Shown here: positions 35,045 to 46,900 of the stretch, piece after piece
Numbering within the stretch: position 1 is the stretch's first letter
How the letters are laid out: every line of letters begins with the position of its first letter
Assembly: GCA_003586115.2 (NCBI GenBank)
Contig: QVOM02000042.1
Coordinates: 32,950,855 to 33,014,854, forward strand
Source: Salvator merianae
Lineage: Eukaryota; Chordata; Lepidosauria; Squamata; Teiidae
Length of the DNA: 64,000 bases
Reading direction: 5' to 3'
Program-made: the position numbers and the translations under genes
The notes under the pieces: generated by a model
Told to the model about the DNA's origin: nothing
Seen by the model: the letters and a program-made list of their open reading frames with translations, nothing else
The model's database searches: none

Positions 35045-36254
35045 ATGAGTATTACACAAAGCTATGCATATGCTTTAAGAAAAGTGGATCAAGTATCTCT
35101 AAGAATGTCCATTTGAATAAGATATCTCTTTAACTCACACATTCATAGAACAAACACGTAAAAAGTGCAATTCATTGGGTGATTGGGGCAAATTGAACTT
35201 CTTTGTTTCCCTTGTATTCTAATAGGGATGAACAAGAGAGCTTGATTTCTGCCGATGGCTGTGATGGAAAAATGCAGCAGAAGGTTTCTTCTTTTTTCTT
35301 TTCTTTTTTCCCCTGAAACAATATCCAGAGACAGTTCTTGACTATTCTTGAGAAGAAAGAAAAAAGATTGGAAAATCCTTCCAGGTTTGCAAATTCTGGC
35401 TTGCCTCCATCTATGCCACCTTTTATAAAACAATGCATAACTCTAAAGCAAGTTGGAGGAACACTGTTTTCATTAGAAACATCTTTACTATAAATAGTGA
35501 ATTTGACAACATTGACAATATTCTGATTATTTTAATGGGGACAAGAAACAGCCAGATAGCTCAGAGGTTGAGGGGACAAGGAAAATCTGTGTCTTTTGGC
35601 TTCATTTACCTTCCATTGGGTTTGTTCCATATCTATTTTGGATATGCAACAACATATGAGATACTCAGCCTGGACCATCTGTGAAGTATCAACAATATCA
35701 AAGTGTGTTATAGTGCTGGCAACAGATATGTGCTATAGGAGTTGCAGGTTTAGACTCTGAAGAAAGAGTGAAAATAGGCTATTTACACCTTTGGTTGAAA
35801 TGAGTGGAGGATAAGAAGATTTGGAAATGCCCAATTTTAAAAAATGCCCAAGATGAAAAGGAAGTATCCACAGATTTTAGACTATCTTCTTCAAGCAGCC
35901 CAAGTTTGGATTTTTTACAAGAAGGCAGAGGCAAGAGCTGCATCGCCCACACATGCTGCACTAGAAGAGAGCCTGGAATGTGGTGATTCCATGTCACAGT
36001 GTGTCCGAAGTTTAATGACATGTGAGAGTTGGCACTTCACTGCTGTCTGATTTGCTCCCAGGGTGGAATCCGTACCTGGGAGCACTCCTTTTGCAGAGTG
36101 GGAAAAACCACTTTGCAAAAGACAGTGCAGGCCTGGTTCATTCCAGCAACCACTGTGCAACTGCTGAACCAACCTGCCTGCCAGACCCATGACGTGAAGT
36201 GCTGACAATGGCCTACTTCAAGGGCCATATTCTGCACCTCTTATCATTGACTAG
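34130..36254. other. Unassigned sequence around a GAAA microsatellite
   Basis: No element boundaries recognised. A possible group-type end, GGACCATTCACATTTTAGATGG, lies at 34399 without a partner. No exon-like frame was recognised. Confidence 0.4.
34966..35045. repeat. (GAAA)n microsatellite
   Basis: About 19 GAAA units give an 80-bp homopurine tract, able to form mirror-repeat (triplex) structure. Confidence 0.95.
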
Positions 36255-36262
36255 ATTGGAAA

Positions 36263-36596
36263 TAGAGATGTGCAAAATTTGATTTGTGTTCACAAATTCT
36301 CTCAAATATTTCACATTTGCAGATACTTGCATCAAAATGGAAAATGTGATTTTTCACATTTCCAGAACTTTGATCATATCAAGCCAGTCTCCTGCCTGTA
36401 AAATTTGATCAAGCATTCATGTTTTGCTGTGTTTTCACCCATGAAAAGGTTTTTTTATTGGAAAAAAATAGTATTTTCCTTTGCTTAAAAGTGTGAAAAC
36501 AAATACAAAAACTTTTTTTTTTCAATTAAATGGTTCAATGACAAAATGGCTTTGACTGTGAAACAAACACACTCATTTCATTTGTGCACATCCCTA
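36263..36596. mobile_element. 334-bp hAT-like MITE, 8-bp TSD ATTGGAAA/GTTGGAAA
   Basis: Ends TAGAGATGTGCAAAAT and ATTTGTGCACATCCCTA are inverted repeats. The 8-bp flanks differ at one base (36255-36262 and 36597-36604). It is colinear with the element at 41181-41504: CAAATATTTCACATTTG, CAAAATGGAAAATGTGATTT, TTTGATCAAGCATTCATGTT. Confidence 0.85.
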
Positions 36597-36604
36597 GTTG
36601 GAAA

Positions 36605-39349
36605 TATCAAAGTTTTGTTCCTCAGCCTTGGAGTTTGCATAGCACAGGGCATGTAGCTCAGGCTGATGGCCTTCCACGCCACTTCTGGACTGAGGCAAAC
36701 AAAAGAAGAATTTTCACCTCAGCCCAGTGAGGTCTGAGAGTATAAGGTGTTTCACAGAACATATACTTCATTTAACTCTGACTTAGGCAGAATCTGAGCA
36801 GCACGGTAATGCCATTGTGGGATGGCTCAAAAGGTGTGGGATATGTACCATCTCACACCCTTTGAGTCACCATCCCACCAGAGAGGAGTGGGAAATTCCA
36901 TCAAAAGTGCTTTCCCCGCTGTGATAGTGCTTCTCCCTGCCTTGCTGCTCTCATGCAAATGAACAATGGCAACTCTTCTAACCTACATGTGGTGTGATCT
37001 TCTCAACCCTATTTCAAAGGGCATAGAAAATGGCTGACTTGTGAGGCCATTTCCTGCATCTTTGAAAATATACCCAGGCAGAAACATCAAAGCTGGGAAA
37101 AGAAAACCAACATCCATCTTCAACTGTCCAGGAATGGATCTCAAGTGTAGGCATACTACAAAGAAAAAAAGGTATGAGTCTCAGCAGAGTAAAGAGATCA
37201 TTAGAAGAACATAAAGATGAAATTTATATACCTATGGAAGGATTGGTCAAGTTAGGGAGCTTCCTTGGTGTACAATGGAGAGGCTATGCTTGGTCAGAGT
37301 CATTTGATCCAGGCCAAGAGCAGAGTGAGGCATGGTAGCATGTGTGAGGGACTTCTGCATTGCCATAATCATGTCCCAACCTTCTTGGTAGGCCAGAAAA
37401 CAAAAGTCTATTTCCAGAACCATTTACTTAGACTGATGAAATAATGCCAAATGCTGCATGCCACTTGGGCCACTTCATGCAAACAGCTGGAGCACCCCAC
37501 AGCCCCAAAATGCCTGGAAGACCTCTTTAAAGTGTTTTCCCATTGGATAGTTCCCTGACAATTTTTTTGAACCAGGGAACCCTTCAAACAAAAGCCTGTG
37601 CAATCAGAACATTTTGTAGGAGGCCATGCCTCCTGAGGTACTGTTTGGTGGGTGGATGCTGCATTTCCAGGTAACAACTATCATGGTCCAAATGAATTAA
37701 GTGGATGTTGCCTATTGTCCTATACCTTTCCCCTCTCTGATGTCATTTCCAAAAATAATTTAGGATTGAACTGTGGCTAAGAGACCCAGGACTGCTAGAT
37801 GCTTCACCTAACAAGCCCAGACACTCTAGGAATAATGAAAAAGAAGCTGAGCATTATGGAAATTGTGTGAACTCACCTACTCACTCAACCATGCAGATAC
37901 ACCATTACCTCCTGATCTAGGATCAAGATGGTATCATGCTTGCTTACAACTTCATGACATGTTACAATATCATGCACAAGTGTGATTTCACTTCATCCAC
38001 AGACCAGGAAGTAATGGCAACATCTGCTTGATTGAGTGAAGAGATGAGTTCCCCATGAAATTTTCATGGTGCTCAATCTCTCATTAATAAACCCTAATCT
38101 CTATAGTGTACCCAAGAAGGCTAGTAATCCCGGGACTCTTTGCCACATTTGTTTATGTCAAGCAGTGATTTGGCATAAGCTTATTTAGTACTTTGGAAGT
38201 CAGTAAGATCACCAAGCCTTTGAACAGAGAGTATAGAGACCTTTAGGTTTCCATATACAGTCCTGCTTCTTCCTCTTGCAATTTTGAGAACGCATTGAGG
38301 CAAATGCCTAAAAAGACCCTGGTGATACACTGATTGGAAATCATAATAAAGATCAATATTTATATTCGGGGCTACCACACTACTAAAGGTAAGAAGGTCT
38401 TGTTCTAATCTCATACCTTAAGAGAAGATCATTCCAGATTTTTTCTGTATCTACCTGGATTCTTGCAATAAAATAAAAGTGACTTTTAAATGCATGAATA
38501 TGTAAAATATAGAGGGGCAGAAAGAAACCCTGTTCTCCCTAATGGATCCTGACCAAAATTAAAAAAAAAGGGTGGAATAATTTGATTTGTTTCACCTATT
38601 TCACTTATGTTTGAGCAGCTTTAGACATAATTTATTTTGCAGCATGCCTAGAGACCAAAGAAAACTTCTTCTTCTTGTACTGTTTCATACATTCTACCCA
38701 AACTAATTAACTCACAGTCAGGCTTAATAGCTGTCCTATGAAGCAGACAGTAGACTTTGCTAGTTTTTCCTTTTATTAGCTTCCTTGATTACTCTCTGTT
38801 GACACAAGTGAACTTTTTTTGAAAAATCAAATGTAACTTTCACTTTTAATGACAAGGCACCAAATTCATCTGACAAAAACCATAATGATTGTCACATGTG
38901 TGTTTCCAGTGCTGCCATCCACTAATGAACAAATTTGTTCTTTGATTTTTACACTCATGCACACACAGTCACACACACACATATATATATATGCTGTTTC
39001 CCTGCTTTTCTGTTAAAGACACAGTGGAATACCTTGTTATTTTGCAATAGACTGAGTGTGAAGTATGTGTTGGAATACCAGTCTGCTGACCTAACTTTTA
39101 AAAAAGAAATTCCATCTTAATGCAGAGAGAAAATAGTGTTGTAAGGAAATATTGTGCAACTGACTATGATTGTTCATATAATAACTATGTTATTACTATG
39201 ACTGCAATTACATTCACTGCTATAATGTAGCCTAACTTTGCAGAAGTCAAACTTCAGATTCCATACTATATTCTAATGGAACTTTCAGAAGGAAAAAGGG
39301 TTTGCACTGTGGAAAAGAGAAAAAATGAGTCAGGGAAATCAAGTCATTG

Positions 39350-39350
<1 letters not shown>
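36605..39350. other. Unassigned sequence with one long hairpin
   Basis: A hairpin at 36817-36878 pairs GTGGGATGGCTCAAAAGGTG with the complement CACCCTTTGAGTCACCATCCCAC. A CA/TA tract lies at 38952-38991. No LINE or gene was recognised across the rest. Confidence 0.5.
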
Positions 39351-39385
<35 letters not shown>

Positions 39386-39435
39386 TGTGTGTGAGTGAGA
39401 GAGAGAGAGAGGGAGGGAGGGGGAGAGAGAGAGAG
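39351..39435. repeat. (GT)n(GA)n compound microsatellite
   Basis: About 20 GT units, with one GTTT break, pass into GAGAGA and GGGAGG repeats. Confidence 0.95.
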
Positions 39436-41127
39436 CTTCCAACTGATTTACTGTGCTTTCTCTCTTTTCATCCTGATGAAAGATGCTACTAATTATACCA
39501 GTGCGTTTTTCTGTGTTGCAAATCAGCAACACATCAGCAAGCAGGACCAAGAGAAAGGAATTATGGGAACTGTTGTTGTTTACTCAATCAGTGGTATCTG
39601 ACTCGTCATAACGCAATGGACCAGAGCATACCAGGCCTGTCTGCCACTGTCTCCCAGAATTTGTCCAACCTCATGTTTGCTGCCTCCATAATACTATCTA
39701 ACCATCTCATCCTCTGCCGTCTCTTTCTCCTTTTGCCTTCAATCTTTTCCAGCATCAGGGTCTTTTCTCGTGAATCCAGTCTTCTCATTATGTGACCAAA
39801 ATGTTTGAGTTTCTGCTTCAGTATTATTCCCTCCAGTGAGTACTAAGGGTTGATATTAACTGATTAATATTGACTGATCTTCTTGCAATCTAAAAGACTT
39901 TCAGAAGTTTTCTCCAGCACCACAATCAAAAAGAGTCAATTCTTCGGTACTCCTTATAGTCTTCCTTATGGTTCAAGTCTCACACCCATATGTTACTACT
40001 GAGAAGACCTTAGCTTTGGCAATACAGACGTTTGTTGACAAGGTGATGTCTCTGCTTTTTAAAATGCTGTCCAGTTTTGCCCATAGCTTTCCTCCCAAGG
40101 AGCAAGCATCTTTTAATTTTGTGGCTGCAGTCGGTCACCATCCACAGTGATCTTTGAGCATAGGAAAGTGAAATCTTTCACTGCATCCATTTCTTCTTCT
40201 TCTATTTCCTAGAAAGTGATGGGATTAGAAGCCATGATTTTAGTTTTTCATTTTGTTTTGTTTTTTTAATGAACTTCAATACAGTTTTTGCACTCTGTTC
40301 ATTTACATGTATCAATAGGCCCCTTGGTTCCTCTTCAGTTTCTGCCATCAGAATGGTATCATCTATGTATTTGAGATTGTTACTATTTCTCCTGGCAATT
40401 TTAATTCTTGCTTTTGATTCATCAAGCCTGGCATTTTGGATTTCGTCCTCTATGTATAAGTCACACTCCTTTCTCAATCTTGAATCAATCAGTGGTTCCA
40501 TGTTCAGTTTTGATTATTGCTTCTTGACCCATATACAAATTCCTCAGGAGACAGATAAGGTGGTCAGTTACTCACATCTCTTTAAGAACTTGCCACAATT
40601 TATTATTTAGTCCATGAAACAGAAGTAGTTTTTTCAGGAGGAGGGATTCCCTTGCTTTCTCCATAATCCAGCAAATATTAGTAGTTTGATCTCTAATTCC
40701 TCTATTTCTTCTGTTAGTTCTAACTTCAAATAAGTTTTACTTTGCTAGCATGTGAAATGAACACAATCATTTTCACTGCCTGTATAGAACTTCTCCATTT
40801 GTGACTGCAATGTATATAATCAATCTGATTTCGGTATTGGTCACCTGATGTCTATGTGTAGAATCTTCTGTTGGGCTGCTAGAAAAGATTGTTTGCTATG
40901 ACCAGTGGGTTATCTTGATGAAAATCTACTCATTTCCGGCCTGTGTCATCTCATACTTCAAGGCCCAAATGTGTCTGTTATTCCAGTAATCTTTTGATTT
41001 CCTGCTCTAGCTTTTCAGGTCCCTAGGATGAAAGTGACATCTTTTTGGAGGGATGTTAGTTCTGTAGGTCTTCATAGAACTGATCAACTTCAGCCTCTTT
41101 CTCATCAGTGGCTGCAGCATAGACCTG

Positions 41128-41963
41128 GGGTCTTTCCACACTTGTTGAGGCTAGGACAGCTCCAGCTAGTCTGTTCCTATTAGGGATGCGCAAATTTCAA
41201 TTGGCATTTGCAAATTTATTCAAATATTTCACATTTGTGGATATTTGAATCAAAACAAAAATGTGGTTTTTCTCATTCCCAAAACTTTGATTGAGTTGAA
41301 TTAATTTGATCAAACATTTATGTTTCACTTTGGTTTTGCACTTGAAAAACCATTTTTTCATCGGAAAAAATGACATTTTTCTTTGCAAAAGGGCAAAAAT
41401 GAATGCAAAATAATCTGGGTTTTCAGTTAAACTGTTTGACAATGAAAGAGGTTTTTGCTTTGATGGCAAAACAAACACTCATATTTTGTTTGTGCCCATT
41501 CCTAGTGTCTATTGAAACAGTTTCCATCTGCAGCAGTCCAGCTATCCCTGAACAGGGTCATCCACACTTAGGATGGCCATTTTGGAATAGACCTTCCACC
41601 AGTCTAAAGTTCAAATGAGCATGGAGTCTGCAATGGGGGCTCCAAGGCCAGGAACTTGTGTTCCTGGCCTTTAAGCCTTCAGGGTACATGTTTGAAGGTG
41701 CAATTTTGTGTACTGCCAAAATAGGTTCCCCTACAAAACTGTCCTATGAAGGAGCAGATGCCTCCTAGTCCAGTTTACTTGTGAGTAGGAAAGCAATAGA
41801 TCTTGTCTAAGAAGTCTGCTGCTCTTCTGATCTAGGTAGACATTTTGGGCCACCTAGATGGGTTTATGCTCCATCCAGTGTGGAGACAGAGTGCAGAAGA
41901 GACAGGTCCAGAAGAGGTCTAGGTTTGCACTATACCAGATTACCAGTAAGTGTGGAAAGACCC
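41128..41963. mobile_element. 836-bp DNA element inside BovB, 3-bp TSD
   Basis: Ends GGGTCTTTCCACACTTG and CAGTAAGTGTGGAAAGACCC are inverted repeats. Flanks on the plus strand are CTG (41125-41127) and TTG (41964-41966). Removing the element restores the BovB reading ATCACA-x-ATCCAAGTCTATGC, so the 3-bp duplication with one later change is supported by the host sequence. A hAT MITE (41181-41504) sits inside its left part. Confidence 0.8.
41181..41504. mobile_element. 324-bp hAT-like MITE, imperfect 8-bp TSD
   Basis: Ends TAGGGATGCGCAAATTTC and TTTGTGCCCATTCCTA are inverted repeats. Flanks GTTCCTAT (41173-41180) and GTGTCTAT (41505-41512) match at six of eight bases. Same family as 36263-36596 along its full length. 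Confidence 0.8.
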
Positions 41964-42394
41964 TTGGATTTTTGTGATAAGTGGTTTCCCTTGGATTTGA
42001 CCATAAGTCACTTTGTCATTTTTAAGATTATAATTCAGTACTACTTTTCTCACCCTTTTATTAACTATGAGAGCTACTATGACAGTAGATATAATAGTCA
42101 TCTCAATTAAATCTGTCAATTTCCTTTGATTTTAGTTCACTAACTCCCAAGTTGTCAATATTTAGTCTTGACATCTCATGTTTGACCACATCCGGCTTAC
42201 CTTCATTCATAGATCTTACATTCCAGGTTCCTATGTAATATTATTCTTTACAGCACTGGACTTTCCTTTCATCGCCAGATGCATCCACAGCTAAATGTTC
42301 TTTTGGCTTTGTCCCAGCCACTTTGCTATTTATGTAGCTACTTGTACTTGCCCTCCACTCTCCCCAGTAATGGCATGGTTCATAACTTCACTGA

Positions 42395-43010
42395 GGGCCT
42401 GTTCGCACTGCAGCGGTGGAACGTTCTTGTCCACTCACTAGAATGGAGCGTTCGCACTGCCACAGGCACGCCCCTCACCCGATCCGAACCACATCGTACC
42501 CGATTTAAACCTGATGTTGGGTAAGACAAGACAAGTAAAAGCTTGTCTTCATCCCAACCTGCACGATGGAGCAAAGATTGGGCACGGTGCTTTCGCACTC
42601 CTGTCGGCATTTGAAATGGCGGCCGGGCATGGCTGGCGCGACTGCGCATGTGGGGTGCAAAGTTTTCTCACTCGGGTGCGAAGTTTTCATACCCAGTGCA
42701 ATGCTCCGTACCCGGTGCAAAGCTGCGCACCCAGGATATCCCTTTCGGCATGGCAGCCTACCTGCCGTTATGAAGCTGGCTTCGCAACGAGCCCTCTGGT
42801 TATGAAGCGGAGTACGATGCTACGAAGAGGGTACGATGGTACGGAGTGCGGTACCGAACTAGCGGCTGCCATTCGCACTGTTCCCTCTGCTGGTCGGCTT
42901 CGGGTCCGTTCCTCTGGCTGGGAGTGCGAATGGCAGCCAGCGTTCTCCAACCTCTCCGGTTCGAAGCCAACTACTGGGAACGGTCTACCGAGCTAAGTGC
43001 GAAAAGGCCC
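42395..43010. mobile_element. 616-bp CpG-rich DNA element inside BovB, 3-bp TSD TGA
   Basis: Ends GGGCCTGTTCGCACTGC and GTGCGAAAAGGCCC are inverted repeats. TGA flanks both sides exactly (42392-42394, 43011-43013). The interior has many TTCGCACTG and GTACGG words. A 160-codon frame (42514-42996) spans most of it but shows no domain, and a competing minus-strand frame of 60-89 codons overlaps it. Confidence 0.85.
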
Positions 43011-43639
43011 TGAGATTGGTAAGCCCCTCTGCCATAACAAGGCAGTAATTCCACAAAGGGGATGGGAAATGTACTTCAGCAATATCTTGAGGGCTTCATG
43101 TAAGGCACCATCCAAACTGCCATTTTTGGCTATCTTCTGGTCAATTGTGAGAAACACATTTATCACCATATAGTCCCCAACCTAGTCAAGCTCTGACAAA
43201 GGTGACTTACCTGTAAGCCTTTTTCAACTACTCCAAGACTCTTTCAACTATTCCAAAGCTACTTTGTCCTGGAGAGTGGTTTCCTGCTGATGTTTGGATA
43301 CACGAGGTAGCCAGGAGCTAACTGTACAGCTGAGAACTCAGCCAATAGTTGCTTCCAGGCAGTGAAAATGTGATGTATTTCTGCCTGCACTTTCAACTCA
43401 TGGTGGCAATTCCAGGAATATTTTCAGATGCTTTGATAGCAATTCACCACAGCAGCACTCTCTCAGGACTCCACGGTAGCAGGCAATATATACTGAATGT
43501 CCACACACCCTGGTGGCCACTCCATGCCAAGACTGTAGTGTGGATGATGCTTTAACTCACCCACATATTAGACCACTAAGGTCAAAAGAGATTAATTATA
43601 TTATATTAATTATATTCTGTTAATACAAAATATAAATTA

Positions 43640-43923
43640 ATATCCTTCCCTTCACCTTGATTGCTCCGTTTCCAATGGCGCAGCGCTCTCTCTCACTCCC
43701 ACCCCAGTCTGTCTTTACACTGACAGACTGGGGTGGGAGTGAGAGAGAGGCGAGCGCCCAAAAAGAGGGAGCTTGCGGTAAATGGCGAAGATCTCGAAAG
43801 TCGCCGGGACCTTCGCCATTCGCATTCGCGAGCCCCTTTGGGCTTCGATTTTCGTGCAAAGATGGCGGAAACACCATTTTCACACGAAAATCGAAATGCA
43901 CAAAGCTTTCGTGCACACCCCTA
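43640..43923. mobile_element. Partial hAT-like element related to 10160-11446
   Basis: The right end TTCGTGCACACCCCTA is identical to that of the 1287-bp element, and TTCGCC, GACCTTCGCC and TTCGATTTTCG words match its interior. The left terminal repeat is missing, so no target duplication can be shown. It contains the perfect hairpin at 43686-43749. Confidence 0.7.
43686..43749. repeat. Perfect 28-bp-arm hairpin with 8-base loop
   Basis: The arm at 43686-43713 (CTCTCTCTCACTCCCACC then CCAGTCTGTC) is exactly complementary to 43722-43749, around loop TTTACACT. Partial pairing continues outward (GGCGC on the left, GCGCC on the right). Confidence 0.95.
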
Positions 43924-43929
43924 CTGATG

Positions 43930-46900
43930 ACTACATAGCAGAATGAAAGGCAAGGGAGTTTGGTCTATAAGGGGATCACTGATTAAAGTGTTACTTCAGA
44001 TGAAACTTCTGTGGGGACCTTGAGGCACAATGCCAATAAACAAACAAATAAATAAAGCAATAATACGGCAGTCTACCAAATTGTATTATATGAAATATTC
44101 TCCAAATATATTGGATCATCGTTTATAATGTATCCTCAATCTAGTTGTTTTGCAACTGTTAGTATGGAGTCTATCCAAAGAAAGAGGACCATACTGGATT
44201 TCTTTATGTAACAAAAATATTAATCTTAACAATATCAGACCACGACAGAAAATGTTTGCTCTTCAAAATGAAATTCTTTGTTCCAAATGGTCCCTCACTA
44301 TTGTATAGAGTGATTTCTTCAAACCTACATTTGCTGTGTCCTTGTTCTGTTTCATAATTATTTTGAGGGGATTCAATGCCCATATACATATAAAATAGAA
44401 GTCTGAAAATGAGAAGTACTCAATTTATTCACAGTAGAAAACACAACCAGACAACAGGAACAGGCATTTACCCATGATGATCAACACTTACAACTGCTAG
44501 CCTTATAGGAAGGAAAAATAATTCCACCAAAATGCCTTTTCAAAATAAATACACTTTTCTTTTGATGATGATATTTTGACATGAATGCTTGCATAACTAC
44601 AGACATAACTCATAGCAACAGATGCAGCTAAATGACCATTTTGTCTTGTAAAACTATGAGCCTTACAGTTGCATATTCTATTTATGACTATCAGGTTCAC
44701 CCTAAAATATCTCTCTGTAAAAACAGACTTATAGTATTTATGTCAAAATCTTGAGGATTGCAACAATTAACTAACTTTTTAAAAAATGTCACAAGGTATT
44801 GTACAATGGAGTAAATGTTATTGTCACCAAATTGGCAAAAACCTATGAAGCAATTCTGCTTGTCTGAGGATTTAAACAAAAACAAAACAAAATAACTTTT
44901 GATAGCAAGAGAAGAAACAAGACAAAACAGTACTGTGCTTGTAAGTTTACTTTAAAAGTTTGGAAAAATCTTTCCCTTTAACTGAAACCAAAATGGGATT
45001 TTTTTCAGACTTTGCACATATAAAACCCCTTCAAGCTAACTAATCAGACAGGTTGCATCCAGACAGGTTGTAAAACTCAGGATTATCCTGGAGCTATGTT
45101 GGGATTGCCACACGTGGCCATGGCAATCCCAACATAGACCCAGGAAGTTGGAGTAATATCCCACAATAGCATCATTGTGGAAATATCAACTCCCAACCTT
45201 TTTTTATGTAAAAAGTGAGTGCACGTTGTTAAAGGCCGAGCTCTGGGAGGATATTTTGGGGAAATTAGCTTCTGCCCAGATATTAGACCTTTGTAGGGAT
45301 CGATATTTTGGTTCTGGTTTTAATAACGCTAAATTGACATAGAAAATGCAAATAAAGGGGAGGTAGTTCTTGAAAAGAATGGTGCATCTTTATTATGACC
45401 CAGCAAAAAGATTGAAATCCAAAGAAAGAGCAATAAACAATGTTAGAATCAGCCAGTTTCATAGATAGGATAGGTAGTTTGGCATTTGGAAAGAAAAAGA
45501 AAAAGGCTTGGCTCCAAACTAAGTAAGGACACCTGGTTAGTGTGTGTAAAAGAGGTAGAAGGCGGGGGGGGGGGGGAGAAAGAGAGAGAGAGTCTGGAAG
45601 AAGCTAGCAATGGAGACTAAAGAATGTTCTCAGCACTAAGGGATACTCTCACCATCTGTAGTCTTCTCCAGATGAAACTTCATTATGGCAAAAAGGACAA
45701 TTTGGGGGGAAAGATGCATGGGTCTCTTGCAGGCAAAATGCATGAAAAATCAGAGAATGGGATGTAGACACAGCTCCACAACCCTTACTCCTTTAGAAGC
45801 AAAAACAGCTCTTTTGCCAAGGGGCATAGAGAGAGATATGGAATCCCTCTTTCAGTGAAATCAGATCAAAAAGGGAAAATAAAGGAAACTGCAAGCAGTG
45901 AATCAGGCAGCTCCTTGGAAAAATCTGTTCTCTCCCATTTCAGGAGGGAGGTAAAAATCAGCTCTTAGCGAAGGTAAAAATGACGCTGAGATGTTTTCTT
46001 CTTCTCCTGCTCCATAATGTCTTCTCCTCCTTCCTCAGCTCCTGCTAACTCCTCTCTTCTTCTCCCAACTTAACTTCCTAATAGAAAAACCTGAACTTTT
46101 TATATTCTTTTTCCCAAATAGAAAAAGGAGGAAACTTATTTTAGTAGAGCAAACATGTGCTTTTTCACGTAGACAGATAGACAGATAACTACTCTGGTTG
46201 ATTAGCTTAAATGGTGCTGTTTGCATTCTTAATGAGAAGTTCTCTAGGTGTAGATTTGAACAATGGACTAGTTGATGGCCAGATAGTTGCCCAATCTTTT
46301 GTTAACTACTAATGCGTAATTTCCTGAGCTTCTCTGAGCAGCCAGGTTAACTTATTCAAGAGATAAGCAGAGAAAATCTGGTTTCTACAGAGTCCAGGGA
46401 TTCTGGTCAGATTCTGTATTTATAGTTATATTTCATAAGGTCCATATCCATTTGCATATAATAATGTCTCATGGCTACAACGTACCTACCTGAATGCTTG
46501 TTCATGCAATCCACCATCTTGAGAATGGACACTGCACATATCTGGGGACAAACCCAGCTGAAAATGGCACATGCGTGCATACACAGTGGCGATTGCACAC
46601 TTCCAGGTATTGAAATATTTGAATGTACATGCCACACCATTGCAGGAGTAACCGCAATACCAATAAGTGCTTTCCTTTTTTCTGTGGTATTGCCCTGCCC
46701 TTTGGGCAACAAGCGATTATTCTGGAATTACTTTATTCTGGAATATTACTAAATAGAAACATATTTGCGTTCCTTCTGGAGCCATCCCCTGTCGGTAATC
46801 TCCCTGAGTTTCTGTTCTGCCTGTTTCAACTGTTCTGTATGTACAAGCTGAGCAAGGTCAAAAGTTTGCAGTCCCTGTTCTGCAGTTTGGTGGTGGAGGT

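Larger units (their letters stand above)
39575..43300 (-). mobile_element. BovB (RTE) LINE, minus strand, broken by two DNA elements
   Basis: Read on the minus strand, the copy follows BovB from the 5' endonuclease region to the 3' end. TGGAATGTAAGATCTATGAA near 42225 opens the apurinic-like endonuclease, and GGTAAGCCGGATGTGGTCAA follows. The reverse transcriptase part includes AGTATTATGGAGGCAGCAAA near 39690, and the 3' end reads CAGGCCTGGTATGCTCTGGT then CCATTGCGTTATGACGAGTC. It is interrupted at 41128-41963 and 42395-43010. Even after removing these it is shorter than a full BovB, so internal deletions exist. Stops break all frames. The 5' limit near 43300 is an estimate. Confidence 0.85.

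Noticed and set aside
35545..35600. AGATAGCTCAGAGGTTGAG as a tRNA or SINE A box
   Set aside because: No B box follows at the expected spacing and no tRNA fold is evident.
42514..42996. 160-codon plus-strand open frame, the longest in the window
   Set aside because: It lies wholly inside the CpG-rich 42395-43010 element, has no recognisable domain, and overlaps open frames on the other strand; raised GC content removes stops.
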